Origin: Beijerinckiaceae bacterium
GTDB taxonomy: Bacteria > Pseudomonadota > Alphaproteobacteria > Rhizobiales > Beijerinckiaceae
Direction of reading: 5' to 3'
Assembly (NCBI GenBank): GCA_947456315.1
Contig: CANGRU010000030.1
Span: forward strand, 1-10,417
Length of the DNA stretch: 10,417 nucleotides
Positions within the stretch are counted from its first letter, which is position 1; each line of letters starts with the position of its first letter. The notes below the pieces were generated by a model. It worked only from the letters and a program-made list of their open reading frames with translations, had not been told where the DNA came from and searched no databases. Below, piece by piece: positions 1 to 6,883 of this stretch. Made by a program: the position numbers and the translations under genes.

Positions 1-251
1 ATAATGCGGCGACGATCATAGCGGTCAGCGGCAGGGCCGGTGACCAGCGACAAGGGCACTGTGGGAATGAAGGCGCACAGGCCGATCAGACCCAATGCCA
101 ATGTGTCTTTGGTGACGAGGTAGACGAGCCAGGCAATGGCCACATTCTGCACTTGCAGACCGAGCGTCCACAAAAAGCGGCATGTGACAAAGGCGCGAAA
201 ATCATGGTGACGAAACACCGCGCGCCCGCCCTTGGCTTCATGCTCACTCAT
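1..251 (-). CDS. MFS transporter, N-terminal fragment (cut by window start)
   Basis: The first 83 codons of a major facilitator superfamily permease are visible; the rest lies beyond coordinate 1. Seen: a short polar N-terminus containing FRHHDFRAF, a first hydrophobic segment at about residues 26-47, a second at about 51-70, then GPAADRYDRRR at 72-82. The last is the classical MFS motif A of the loop between TM2 and TM3 (GxxxDRxxRR). The N-terminal pattern resembles the EntS/MFS_3 group of inner-membrane exporters. The ATG at 251 has a GAGAGGACGAG-type ribosome site just upstream. It starts 32 bases after the stop of the acyl-CoA synthetase, so the two are probably cotranscribed. The direction of transport and the substrate cannot be told from this fragment. 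The MFS assignment is firm; the subfamily is a guess. Confidence 0.85.
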   Translation of the reverse strand, partial: MSEHEAKGGRAVFRHHDFRAFVTCRFLWTLGLQVQNVAIAWLVYLVTKDTLALGLIGLCAFIPTVPLSLVTGPAADRYDRRRI

Positions 252-283
252 GTTGCTCTCGTCCTCTCACGCCCTGTCCGGCT

Positions 284-2362
284 CTAACGCCACAGCACGC
301 GGATGTCGAGAGCGACCACGCCACGCCCGTTCTCGCGCGCCACCAGCGGGTTGATTTCGATGTCCGAAATCTTTTCGCGATGATCAAGAAAGAAGCGGCC
401 GAGTGCGGCTGATGTTTTCACCAAGGCTGTCTGGTCTGCCGCCGGCCGCCCGCGATAGCCCGCCAGCAATTTGGCGAGTTTGAGCGAGGAGATACGCTGC
501 GCAATCTCGTCTTCTTCGAGCGGCAACATGGCGAGCGCCACATCTTCGAGCAATTCGACCAGCACGCCGCCAGAGCCGACCAGCAACATCGGGCCATAAA
601 GGGCATCTTCGCGCGCGCCGACAATTGCTTCGACACCACCTGTCACCATTTCATGCACTTCAATGCCATCAATCCGCGCATCAGCTTTATAGGCTTTGGC
701 ATTGGCGAGGATCTGTGTGGCTGCGGCTTCAACACTTGGTCCATCACGCAGATCGAGCATCACGCCGCCCGCTTCTGTTTTGTGCAAAATATCAGCCGAG
801 CGGATTTTCAGAACCACCGGAAAACCCATATGCGCCGCATGAGCGGCTGCCTCTTGCGGCGTTTTGGCCAGCGCTTGCGCGGGCGCATGGATGCCATAGC
901 CTGCAAGCTTCTCAGCCAGATTGTCGGGCGTGAGATCGGATTTGGGAGCGGGCCCCGGCAAACGCGGTGTTTTGCCTTGGCGCTGTGCATGGAACCACAG
1001 CGCATTGATGGCGCGCAGAGAGGGCTGCAATTCCTGCAAGAAGGGGAAGCCCGCTTCCTGCTGCATCAACTGCGCCTCTTGTGTCATCGGATAAGACATG
1101 CGCGCAAAACCAACCACCGGCTTGTCTGTTGCCTCATGCATGGCGCGCAAGAGTGCTGTCTCTTCCCAGACCTTCGTGCGTTTGCCTGGCAATTGCGCGG
1201 CCCATGCAAGAACGTCCACATTGGGATCAGCGGCGACAATGGCGCACAGATCAGCAGCTGCTTTCAGATTGGACGGGATGCCGACATCAAGCGGATTACG
1301 CGGCTTGATCTCGTCTTGCATGTAGGGACGCAGGGCGGCATCCGTTGCAGGTGAAAACTGCGCGAGTGTCGCGCCTTCTGTCTCGACGTAATCATAGAGC
1401 ATATCGACGGTGCCACCGGACGTGGTGACAAAACCGATGCGCGGCCCTTTGGGGCGGCGTGGAGCCTGGAAGGCAAGTGTCGCTTCCACCATATCATCAA
1501 GATTTTCGCAGCGGATAATGCCGTGGCGCTCACACATGGCGAGATAGGCAGCGTAATCGCCGGCAATGGCGCCTGTATGTGATTGCGCGGCATCGCGCGA
1601 ATTCTGTGTCTGGCCGGTCTTCAAGGTGAGGATCGGCTTGCCCGCTTCAAGCGCGCGCGCAGCCGCTTTCATAAAGGCCTTGGGACGGCGGATACCTTCG
1701 ACAAAGCAGACGATCTGTTTGGTGTGTTCATCATCAACGAGAAAGTTGATATAATCGGCCAGATCGAGATCAAGTTCATTGCCCGACGAAATGCCGTAGG
1801 AATAGCGCAAGCCGCGTGATGCGCCTGTCTTCATGAAGAACTGCAATGTGCCGCCTGATTGAAACACGCAACCCACAGAACCCGGCTCGAGTTTGGCCAG
1901 ATCGGGATTGGGATAAGCAAACAGCTTTTCGCGATAGGAATGCGCGCCCATGCAATTGGGGCCAGCCAGCCGCAGGTTCGTGCGCGCCAGAACCTCGCGC
2001 ACCTTGCGACCGCGCTCTTGTGAGGCCTCATCCGCACCATCCCCCACGCCGCCTGCGTAAATGGTCATGGATTTCACGTCACGCGCAGCGCCATCTTCGA
2101 CAACGGCAGGCACAGCATCGGCAGGCACAATGACAATGGCGTGGTCGACGGGCTCAGGCAGATCGCGCAGAGAGGGATAGGCTTTCTCGCCGAACACTTC
2201 CGCTTGGCGCGGATTGATCAGATAGATTTTGCCATCATAGCCTTGGTCGCGCATAGCGCCGAGAATTTGTCCGGGCCAGCGGCCCCGCTCGGACGCGCCC
2301 ACCAGCGCGACAGAGCGCGCACGCAGCGTATGTTCGACAGAGCGGAAATCATCCCCGGACAT
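284..2362 (-). CDS. NDP-forming acyl-CoA synthetase (acetate-CoA ligase family, fused alpha-beta)
   Basis: Predicted to make an acyl-CoA from a carboxylic acid, CoA and ATP, giving ADP and phosphate through a phosphohistidine. Residues count from the ATG at 2362 (692 aa). Seen: a Rossmann CoA-binding domain with VALVGASERG at 19-28 and GPNCMG at 134-139; succinyl-CoA-ligase-like domains with SHTGAIAG at 261-268, whose His262 aligns with the phosphorylated His of the family, and FVTTSGG at 311-317; a C-terminal ATP-grasp domain from about 477 with VLKIRSADILHKTEAGGV, GAREDALYGP at 582-591 and DIEINPL at 667-673. Length and domain order match fused bacterial ADP-forming synthetases. An upstream in-frame ATG at 2419 would add 19 Lys-rich residues but has no clear ribosome site. 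The gene follows DUF1194 closely and precedes the MFS gene, on the same strand as the Mo hydroxylase. The acid used is unknown; acetate, propionate and aromatic acids all occur in the family. Confidence 0.9.
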   Translation of the reverse strand: MSGDDFRSVEHTLRARSVALVGASERGRWPGQILGAMRDQGYDGKIYLINPRQAEVFGEKAYPSLRDLPEPVDHAIVIVPADAVPAVVEDGAARDVKSMTIYAGGVGDGADEASQERGRKVREVLARTNLRLAGPNCMGAHSYREKLFAYPNPDLAKLEPGSVGCVFQSGGTLQFFMKTGASRGLRYSYGISSGNELDLDLADYINFLVDDEHTKQIVCFVEGIRRPKAFMKAAARALEAGKPILTLKTGQTQNSRDAAQSHTGAIAGDYAAYLAMCERHGIIRCENLDDMVEATLAFQAPRRPKGPRIGFVTTSGGTVDMLYDYVETEGATLAQFSPATDAALRPYMQDEIKPRNPLDVGIPSNLKAAADLCAIVAADPNVDVLAWAAQLPGKRTKVWEETALLRAMHEATDKPVVGFARMSYPMTQEAQLMQQEAGFPFLQELQPSLRAINALWFHAQRQGKTPRLPGPAPKSDLTPDNLAEKLAGYGIHAPAQALAKTPQEAAAHAAHMGFPVVLKIRSADILHKTEAGGVMLDLRDGPSVEAAATQILANAKAYKADARIDGIEVHEMVTGGVEAIVGAREDALYGPMLLVGSGGVLVELLEDVALAMLPLEEDEIAQRISSLKLAKLLAGYRGRPAADQTALVKTSAALGRFFLDHREKISDIEINPLVARENGRGVVALDIRVLWR

Positions 2363-2368
2363 AGGTTT

Positions 2369-2373
2369 CTCCC
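2369..2373 (-). promoter_or_regulatory. Ribosome binding site favouring the inner start of the acyl-CoA synthetase
   Basis: On the minus strand GGGAG (within AAAAGGGAGAAACCT) lies 6 nt before the ATG at 2362. The outer in-frame ATG at 2419 is preceded only by an A-rich stretch without a good match. This supports translation from 2362, with the Lys-rich 19-codon stretch being leader rather than protein. Confidence 0.6.
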
Positions 2374-2437
2374 TTTTCTTGTTCTTCTTGGCCGCAACCT
2401 CTGACGGGCGTTCAGCCATGTCTTATTCTAAGGGCCT

Positions 2438-3121
2438 TCAGCGCAAATCCGCAATCTCGGCGATGAGTTTGCGTAGCACTGCGTCCCCAAAAGTCTCGAA
2501 ATTCTTCGCCACAATCATAAAAGACCCCTCGCCCCCGATCACCTCCTGCTCATAATGCTGATCCAGAAAGGGCTCGAAGGCCAGAATCGGCAGACCATTG
2601 ATGACAATCCCCTGCGCCACAGCGGCATCGCGGGCTACACGCACCATGCGCCCGCTTGTGTTCTCGCCATCGCCCGACACATCGATCACCCGGCGCGCCG
2701 CTTGATGGGGCGCGTCTTCCAAAACGCGCACGCCATGATCAATCGCCCCGCTGATCGATGTGCCTCCACCAAAAAGCTGGCGCGGGCCCTCCTCAATCGC
2801 TTTGGCAAAAGCCTCGGCACTGGCCTGATCGCGGATGATCATCCAGCCAACAGACTCACGTTGCAAGAAAGGGCCGGTCCATTGGAACATCTGCACAGCA
2901 ATGGCGCCGCGCAGGCCCGATTGAATGGCGCGCCAGACGCGTGGATTGCGGAAAGCTTCCACATAGCCGCGCTTTTGCAATTCGAAACGGGTTGGATTGA
3001 CGCTGCCTGAAGCGTCCACGGCCAGCACCAGCGCGAGATCGACTTCTTCGGCGCGTGTCTCGACAGGCCGCGCGAGGAGAGCGGAGAGGAGAATGAGGGG
3101 TGCAACAAGCCAACGCTGCAT
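2438..3121 (-). CDS. Secreted DUF1194 / von Willebrand factor A-type protein
   Basis: A 227-aa protein of the DUF1194 family, a VWA-like fold of unknown biochemical role that is common in alphaproteobacteria. Seen: a signal peptide at about residues 1-24 (hydrophobic APLILLSALLA, likely cleavage after ETRA), so it should be periplasmic or exported; a MIDAS metal site DASGS (Asp36, Ser38, Ser40), a GGGTS loop with Thr121, and DVSGDGEN with Asp147. The MIDAS set looks intact, so it probably binds a divalent cation and a partner protein. The ATG at 3121 is chosen because GGGAGG lies 4 nt upstream. The frame stays open to 3172, but those 17 codons come from the palindromic repeat and are probably not protein. 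It sits between the Mo-hydroxylase genes and the acyl-CoA synthetase. CO-dehydrogenase clusters often carry a VWA protein, CoxE, but that one is cytoplasmic and of a different family. Confidence 0.85.
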   Translation of the reverse strand: MQRWLVAPLILLSALLARPVETRAEEVDLALVLAVDASGSVNPTRFELQKRGYVEAFRNPRVWRAIQSGLRGAIAVQMFQWTGPFLQRESVGWMIIRDQASAEAFAKAIEEGPRQLFGGGTSISGAIDHGVRVLEDAPHQAARRVIDVSGDGENTSGRMVRVARDAAVAQGIVINGLPILAFEPFLDQHYEQEVIGGEGSFMIVAKNFETFGDAVLRKLIAEIADLR

Positions 3122-3125
3122 AACG

Positions 3126-3131
3126 CCTCCC
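3126..3131 (-). promoter_or_regulatory. Shine-Dalgarno GGGAGG that fixes the DUF1194 start
   Basis: GGGAGG on the minus strand lies 4 nt before the ATG at 3121. It is separated by a single base from the end of the palindromic repeat, so folding of that repeat in the mRNA would place a long stem directly against the ribosome site. Confidence 0.65.
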
Positions 3132-3132
3132 G

Positions 3133-3219
3133 CCGTCATTGCGAGCGAAGCGAAGCAATCCAGAAGCACCACGTGTGGCCTTCTGGATTGCTTCGTCGCT
3201 TCGCTCCTCGCAATGACGG
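3133..3219. repeat. REP-like palindromic element (GTCATTGCGAG / GAAGCAATCCAG type)
   Basis: An 87-bp inverted repeat between the FAD-subunit gene and DUF1194. The outer arms CCGTCATTGCGAG (3133-3145) and CTCGCAATGACGG (3207-3219) are perfect complements, as are the inner arms GAAGCAATCCAGAAG (3152-3166) and CTTCTGGATTGCTTC (3180-3194). The central part between them contains CCAC/GTGG. The arms differ in the middle: 6 nt (CGAAGC) on the left against 12 nt on the right. Translated, one reading gives the well-known spurious peptide types VIASEAKQS and LLDCF..SLLAMT. Such elements are dispersed, multicopy and non-coding in Bradyrhizobium-like genomes (recalled, not searched). In RNA it would form a very stable stem and could attenuate transcription or protect mRNA ends. 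Confidence 0.9.
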
Positions 3220-3242
3220 GTGAGCGAAGCGACGTGTTTTAT

Positions 3243-4037
3243 TCAGCCGCGCGCAGCAACCGCCCGCTTGGCCAGAACCGTCACGACATGCGCGCGATAA
3301 TCTGCGCTGGCATGAATATCATTGTTGAGATCAGCCGCATCCACTTTGATGTTCTCGATGGCTTTGGCCGAGAAATCCTTGGAAAGTGCGGCTTCCATCT
3401 CGCTCACGCGGAAAGCCGACGGGCCAGCGCCCGTCACTGCCACGCGCACGCCAGCCTTCGTCTGCGCCACGAAGACGCCAACGACGGCATAGCCGGAGGC
3501 AGGATGGCGCAGCTTCTGGTAATGCGACCAGACCGGAATCGGGAAGCGCACGCCCACGATAATTTCGGACGGCTCCAGCGCGGTCTCAAACAGGCCGACA
3601 AAGAAATCATCCGCTGCAATCTTGCGCTTGTTGGTGACGAATGTTGCGCCCAGCCCCACCGTGCCAGCCGGATAATCGGCCGCCGGATCGGCATTGGCGC
3701 AAGAGCCGCCAATCGTGCCGCGATGGCGCACAGCCGGATCACCAATCTGGCCAGCCAGCGAAGCCAGCCCCGGAATCAACTCACGCACCAGCGCATTTTC
3801 ATGCACCTCTGCATGTGTGGTCATGGCGCCGATGACGAGCTCATCGCCATCACGGCAAACGCCCTTGATGTCGGGCACTTTGGCCAGATCGATGAGATCG
3901 GACGGTGCGGCCAGACGCTGTTTCAAGGTCGGCAGCAGCGTCATGCCGCCCGACATCAGCTTGGCATCTTCATGCGTCTCAAGCAGTTTGGCCGCATCAG
4001 CTACGGAGGCCGGTGTGTGATAGGCAAAATTTTCCAT
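3243..4037 (-). CDS. Molybdenum hydroxylase FAD-binding medium subunit (CoxM/CutM-type)
   Basis: The flavin subunit of a three-part molybdenum hydroxylase; it takes electrons from the 2Fe-2S subunit and passes them to an acceptor. Seen in 264 aa: the FAD-pyrophosphate loop KLMSGGMTLLP at 26-36, which fits the family pattern aGGhsLhP, and the second flavin motif RGTIGGSCANADPAADYP at 106-123. The C-terminal third resembles the CO-dehydrogenase flavoprotein C-terminal domain. The length is usual for stand-alone medium subunits. Its ATG overlaps the stop of the small subunit as TGATG, so the two are probably translationally coupled; GGGAGG also lies about 9 nt upstream. It is the third gene of the large-small-medium set and is followed directly by the palindromic repeat. 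Family is sure; substrate is set by the large subunit, not this one. Confidence 0.93.
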   Translation of the reverse strand: MENFAYHTPASVADAAKLLETHEDAKLMSGGMTLLPTLKQRLAAPSDLIDLAKVPDIKGVCRDGDELVIGAMTTHAEVHENALVRELIPGLASLAGQIGDPAVRHRGTIGGSCANADPAADYPAGTVGLGATFVTNKRKIAADDFFVGLFETALEPSEIIVGVRFPIPVWSHYQKLRHPASGYAVVGVFVAQTKAGVRVAVTGAGPSAFRVSEMEAALSKDFSAKAIENIKVDAADLNNDIHASADYRAHVVTVLAKRAVAARG

Positions 4038-4519
4038 CAGGCCTGTCCTCCCGCCATTTTCGCGCTGGCATCCACAATGGCTTCAACAATGCCCTGATAG
4101 CCCGTGCAGCGGCAGATATTGCCTTCGAGCTCATGGCGCACTGTCTGCTCATCCGCGTTGGGATGACGGCGGCAGATATCGACGCCGACCATCACCATGC
4201 CCGGTGTGCAGAAGCCGCATTGCAAACCATGATGTTCGCGGAAGGCTTCCTGCACCGGATGCAGCGTGCCGTCTGCCTTGGCGAGACCTTCAATGGTGAG
4301 GATCTCTTTGCCGCTCGCCTGCACAGCCAGCATGGTGCAGCTTTTCACGGCCTTGCCATCGACATGCACGGTGCAGCAGCCGCATTGCGTGGTGTCGCAA
4401 CCCACATGCGTGCCGGTGAGCTTCTGATGGTCGCGGATAAATTCAACGAGGAGCGTGCGCGCTTCGACTTGTCCCGAAACGGCCTTCCCGTTGATCGTCA
4501 TGTTCACATTGATGAGCAC
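4037..4519 (-). CDS. Molybdenum hydroxylase 2Fe-2S small subunit (CoxS/CutS-type)
   Basis: The iron-sulfur subunit that relays electrons from the molybdenum centre to FAD. Counting from the GTG at 4519 it has 160 aa, the usual size. The plant-ferredoxin-like N-terminal cluster has Cys41, Cys46, Cys49 and Cys61 ([10 protein letters not shown] then SCT); the C-terminal helical cluster has CGFC (Cys101, Cys104) and CRC (Cys136, Cys138). All eight ligands are present. CGCCT carries an additional Cys48 where many relatives have Ala. The start is a choice: GTG 4519 has AAGAGG 6 nt upstream; TTG at 4549 (10 residues longer) and ATG at 4501 (6 shorter) lack as good a site. The gene lies 30 bases after the large-subunit stop and overlaps the next start by one base, so it is in one operon with both. 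Confidence 0.93.
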   Translation of the reverse strand: MLINVNMTINGKAVSGQVEARTLLVEFIRDHQKLTGTHVGCDTTQCGCCTVHVDGKAVKSCTMLAVQASGKEILTIEGLAKADGTLHPVQEAFREHHGLQCGFCTPGMVMVGVDICRRHPNADEQTVRHELEGNICRCTGYQGIVEAIVDASAKMAGGQA

Positions 4520-4525
4520 GATAAA

Positions 4526-4531
4526 CCTCTT
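4526..4531 (-). promoter_or_regulatory. Shine-Dalgarno AAGAGG pointing to a GTG start for the 2Fe-2S subunit
   Basis: AAGAGG on the minus strand is 6 nt from GTG 4519. It lies in the 30-base gap after the large-subunit stop and is the best ribosome site among the TTG, GTG and ATG candidates. Confidence 0.55.
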
Positions 4532-4549
4532 GTCGTCTTGATGGGGCAA

Positions 4550-6883
4550 TCAGGCTGCTTTTGCAGCCTTGGCCTTTTGAATGGCAGTCCAGACGCGATC
4601 AGGCGTCAGCGGCATGTCGATGTGGCGGATGCCAAAACCCTTCAGCGCATCGCAGACGGCCGAGACAAAAGCGCCCGGTGCACCACAGGCACCCGCTTCG
4701 CCCGCGCCCTTGACGCCCAGATCATTGGTCTTGCACGGCACTTCATTGAAGAGCGCATCAATCATCGACAGATGATGCGCGCGCGGCATGCCGTAATCCA
4801 TGAAGGAGCCGGTCACGAGCTGACCTTCGTCATCATAGACTGTCATTTCCGTCATCGCCTGACCAATGCCCTGCGCGACACCGCCATAAACCTGACCATG
4901 GACGATGAACGGATTGAGCACTTTGCCGCAATCATCCACTGCGATGTAATTCAGCATTTCGATCTTGCCGAGATCCGGGTCCACTTCCACTTCGATCACA
5001 TGCGTGCCGTTGGGATAGTTGAACTCTTCCGGATCGCGCTTGAGGAAATAGCTTTCATCCAGGCCCGGCTCCACACCATCGGGGAGATTTTTCAACTCAT
5101 AAGAGGCTTTCGCCACTTCGGCCAAAGTCACCGACGATGTGCCGGCGCTGAACACGCCCGCATCGAAGCTCACTTTTTCAGGCTCTGCCTGCATGAGATT
5201 GGCGGCGATCTTCGTGCCCTTCTCGACAATGCGCTTGGCCGAGCGTTGCAGACCCACACCACCCATCCAGGATGAGCGTGACCCGAAGGTGCCAGCGGCT
5301 TCCTTCGGCATGATCTTCGTGTCGCCCTGAATGAGCGAGACATTTTCAAACGGAATCCCGAGGAATGTCTGGATCAATTGCGCCCACACGGTTTCATGGC
5401 CTTGGCCATGCGAATGAGTGCCGGCGTACACGACCGCCTTGCCTTCCGGTGTCACCTGAATGCGCATCTCTTCGGTCGGACGACCACCTGACGGCTCGAC
5501 AAAGTTCGACAGACCGATGCCGCGCAGCTTGCCGCGCTTGGCGCTCTCAGCGCGGCGCGCTTCAAAGCCTGCCCAGTCAGCCGCTTTCATCGCCATATCC
5601 ATATTGCCGATGAAATCGCCGGAATCGATCAACATGCCCATCTGCGTGCGATAAGGCATCTGATCCTGACGAATGACATTGCGGCGGCGAATTTCATCGC
5701 GCGCCAGACCTGTCGCATCAGCAGCCGCATCCATCAGGCGTTCCATCAGGAAGTTGGCTTCCGGACGACCCGCACCACGATAGGTATCGGTCGGCACGGT
5801 GTTGGAGAGAACCGGCTTCACCGAGAAATAGAAATTCTCGATGTCATAGACGCCGGGAATAATGCGCCCGCCACCATTGATCGGCAGACGCGGGCCATTT
5901 TCGGCAAAGTAAGCGCCGCAGTTCACAATGGTCCAGACTTTCAGCGCCACCACGCGGCCATTGGCATCAAGGCCAAGCTCGGCATGATTGATCTGGTCGC
6001 GACCATGATAATCGGACACGAAGGTTTCGGAGCGATCACCGCGCCATTTGACAGGACGGCCGATCTTGCGGGTCGCCCATGAGACGACACCCAGTTCCGG
6101 ATAAAGCTTGCCGCGAATGCCAAAGCCACCGCCGACATCAGCGGAGATGACACGCACCTTGTCGGCGGGGAGATTCATGACGATCTTAGCCAGACCCTGC
6201 TGAATCCGCCGGCCACCTTGTGTGGGCGCGTAAATGGTCAGTTCGTCATTGTCCCATTTGGCAACAGCACAGCGCGGCTCCATCGGATTGGGCACAACGC
6301 GGTTGTTGACGATGTCCACGACAACGCGCGTCTTGGCCTTGGCCATATGCGCTTCGATTTCGGCTTCGGGACGGTTTTCCCAATGCACGCCGACATTGCT
6401 GCCATGCTCTTCCCAGATCACAGGGCTGTTGGAGGCTGCGGCAAAAGCGGTGGAACCAACAGCGGGAAGCGCATCATAATCGACCATGACGAGTTCAGCG
6501 CCAGCTTTCGCCTGTGCTTGCGTTTCTGCCAGCACAACGGCGACCATTTCGCCGACAAAGCGCACGCGATCAATCGTCATGAAATCGCGCTTGGGGCGGA
6601 ACATGTCCTTGCCCGCGAGATCCTTGAATTCGACATCGGTGATCAGCGTGCCGACACCATCGGCTTTCATATCGCTGCCGGTAAAGACAGCAACAACACC
6701 GGGTGCCGCTTTCGCTGCTGATGTGTCAATCGACAGAATTTTCGCATGGGCCTGAGGCGAGCGCACAAAGGCGGCCCAAACCTGACCATCGAAATTCACA
6801 TCGTCTGTGTAAGAGCCCTTGCCCGTCAGCAGGCGGACATCTTCCTTGCGGCGAACAGGCTGGCCGATCCCGTACTGTCCCAT
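4550..6883 (-). CDS. Xanthine dehydrogenase family molybdopterin-binding large subunit (form II CoxL-like)
   Basis: The catalytic subunit carrying the molybdopterin cytosine dinucleotide cofactor; it hydroxylates a carbon centre with oxygen from water, in the cytoplasm. Seen in 777 aa: the aldehyde oxidase/xanthine dehydrogenase a/b hammerhead domain at about 17-140 (DVRLLTGKGSYTDD near its start), GGGFG at 251-255, TYRGAGRPE at 367-375, HGQGHET at 492-498 in the cofactor-binding region, and VKGAGEAG at 724-731 with the catalytic Glu729. CO dehydrogenases proper (form I) have AYxCSFR, with the Cys that binds copper; here that loop is TYRGAGR, the form II type, so CO oxidation is unlikely. An aldehyde, purine, nicotinate-like or other heterocyclic substrate is possible. 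It is the first gene of the minus-strand set, with a GGGAG site about 12 nt upstream of the ATG. Holoenzyme formation would need MCD synthesis and insertion genes, none of which is in this window. Confidence 0.93.
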   Translation of the reverse strand: MGQYGIGQPVRRKEDVRLLTGKGSYTDDVNFDGQVWAAFVRSPQAHAKILSIDTSAAKAAPGVVAVFTGSDMKADGVGTLITDVEFKDLAGKDMFRPKRDFMTIDRVRFVGEMVAVVLAETQAQAKAGAELVMVDYDALPAVGSTAFAAASNSPVIWEEHGSNVGVHWENRPEAEIEAHMAKAKTRVVVDIVNNRVVPNPMEPRCAVAKWDNDELTIYAPTQGGRRIQQGLAKIVMNLPADKVRVISADVGGGFGIRGKLYPELGVVSWATRKIGRPVKWRGDRSETFVSDYHGRDQINHAELGLDANGRVVALKVWTIVNCGAYFAENGPRLPINGGGRIIPGVYDIENFYFSVKPVLSNTVPTDTYRGAGRPEANFLMERLMDAAADATGLARDEIRRRNVIRQDQMPYRTQMGMLIDSGDFIGNMDMAMKAADWAGFEARRAESAKRGKLRGIGLSNFVEPSGGRPTEEMRIQVTPEGKAVVYAGTHSHGQGHETVWAQLIQTFLGIPFENVSLIQGDTKIMPKEAAGTFGSRSSWMGGVGLQRSAKRIVEKGTKIAANLMQAEPEKVSFDAGVFSAGTSSVTLAEVAKASYELKNLPDGVEPGLDESYFLKRDPEEFNYPNGTHVIEVEVDPDLGKIEMLNYIAVDDCGKVLNPFIVHGQVYGGVAQGIGQAMTEMTVYDDEGQLVTGSFMDYGMPRAHHLSMIDALFNEVPCKTNDLGVKGAGEAGACGAPGAFVSAVCDALKGFGIRHIDMPLTPDRVWTAIQKAKAAKAA

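Noticed and set aside
3133..3219. Repeat considered as CRISPR or as insertion-sequence ends
   Set aside because: It is one palindrome, not regularly spaced direct repeats, and there is no transposase gene or target duplication nearby.
2997..4097. Open frame of 366 codons on the plus strand
   Set aside because: It runs antisense to the FAD subunit and across the palindromic repeat, includes the spurious VIASEAKQS peptide, and has no domain.
3905..5275. Long open frame of 456 codons on the plus strand
   Set aside because: It lies antisense to three well-identified Mo-hydroxylase genes, shows no recognisable domain and is His/Arg-rich in the way GC-rich antisense frames usually are.
3243..6883. 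Assignment as aerobic CO dehydrogenase (coxMSL)
   Set aside because: The active-site loop TYRGAGR lacks the copper-binding Cys of form I enzymes, and the gene order differs.
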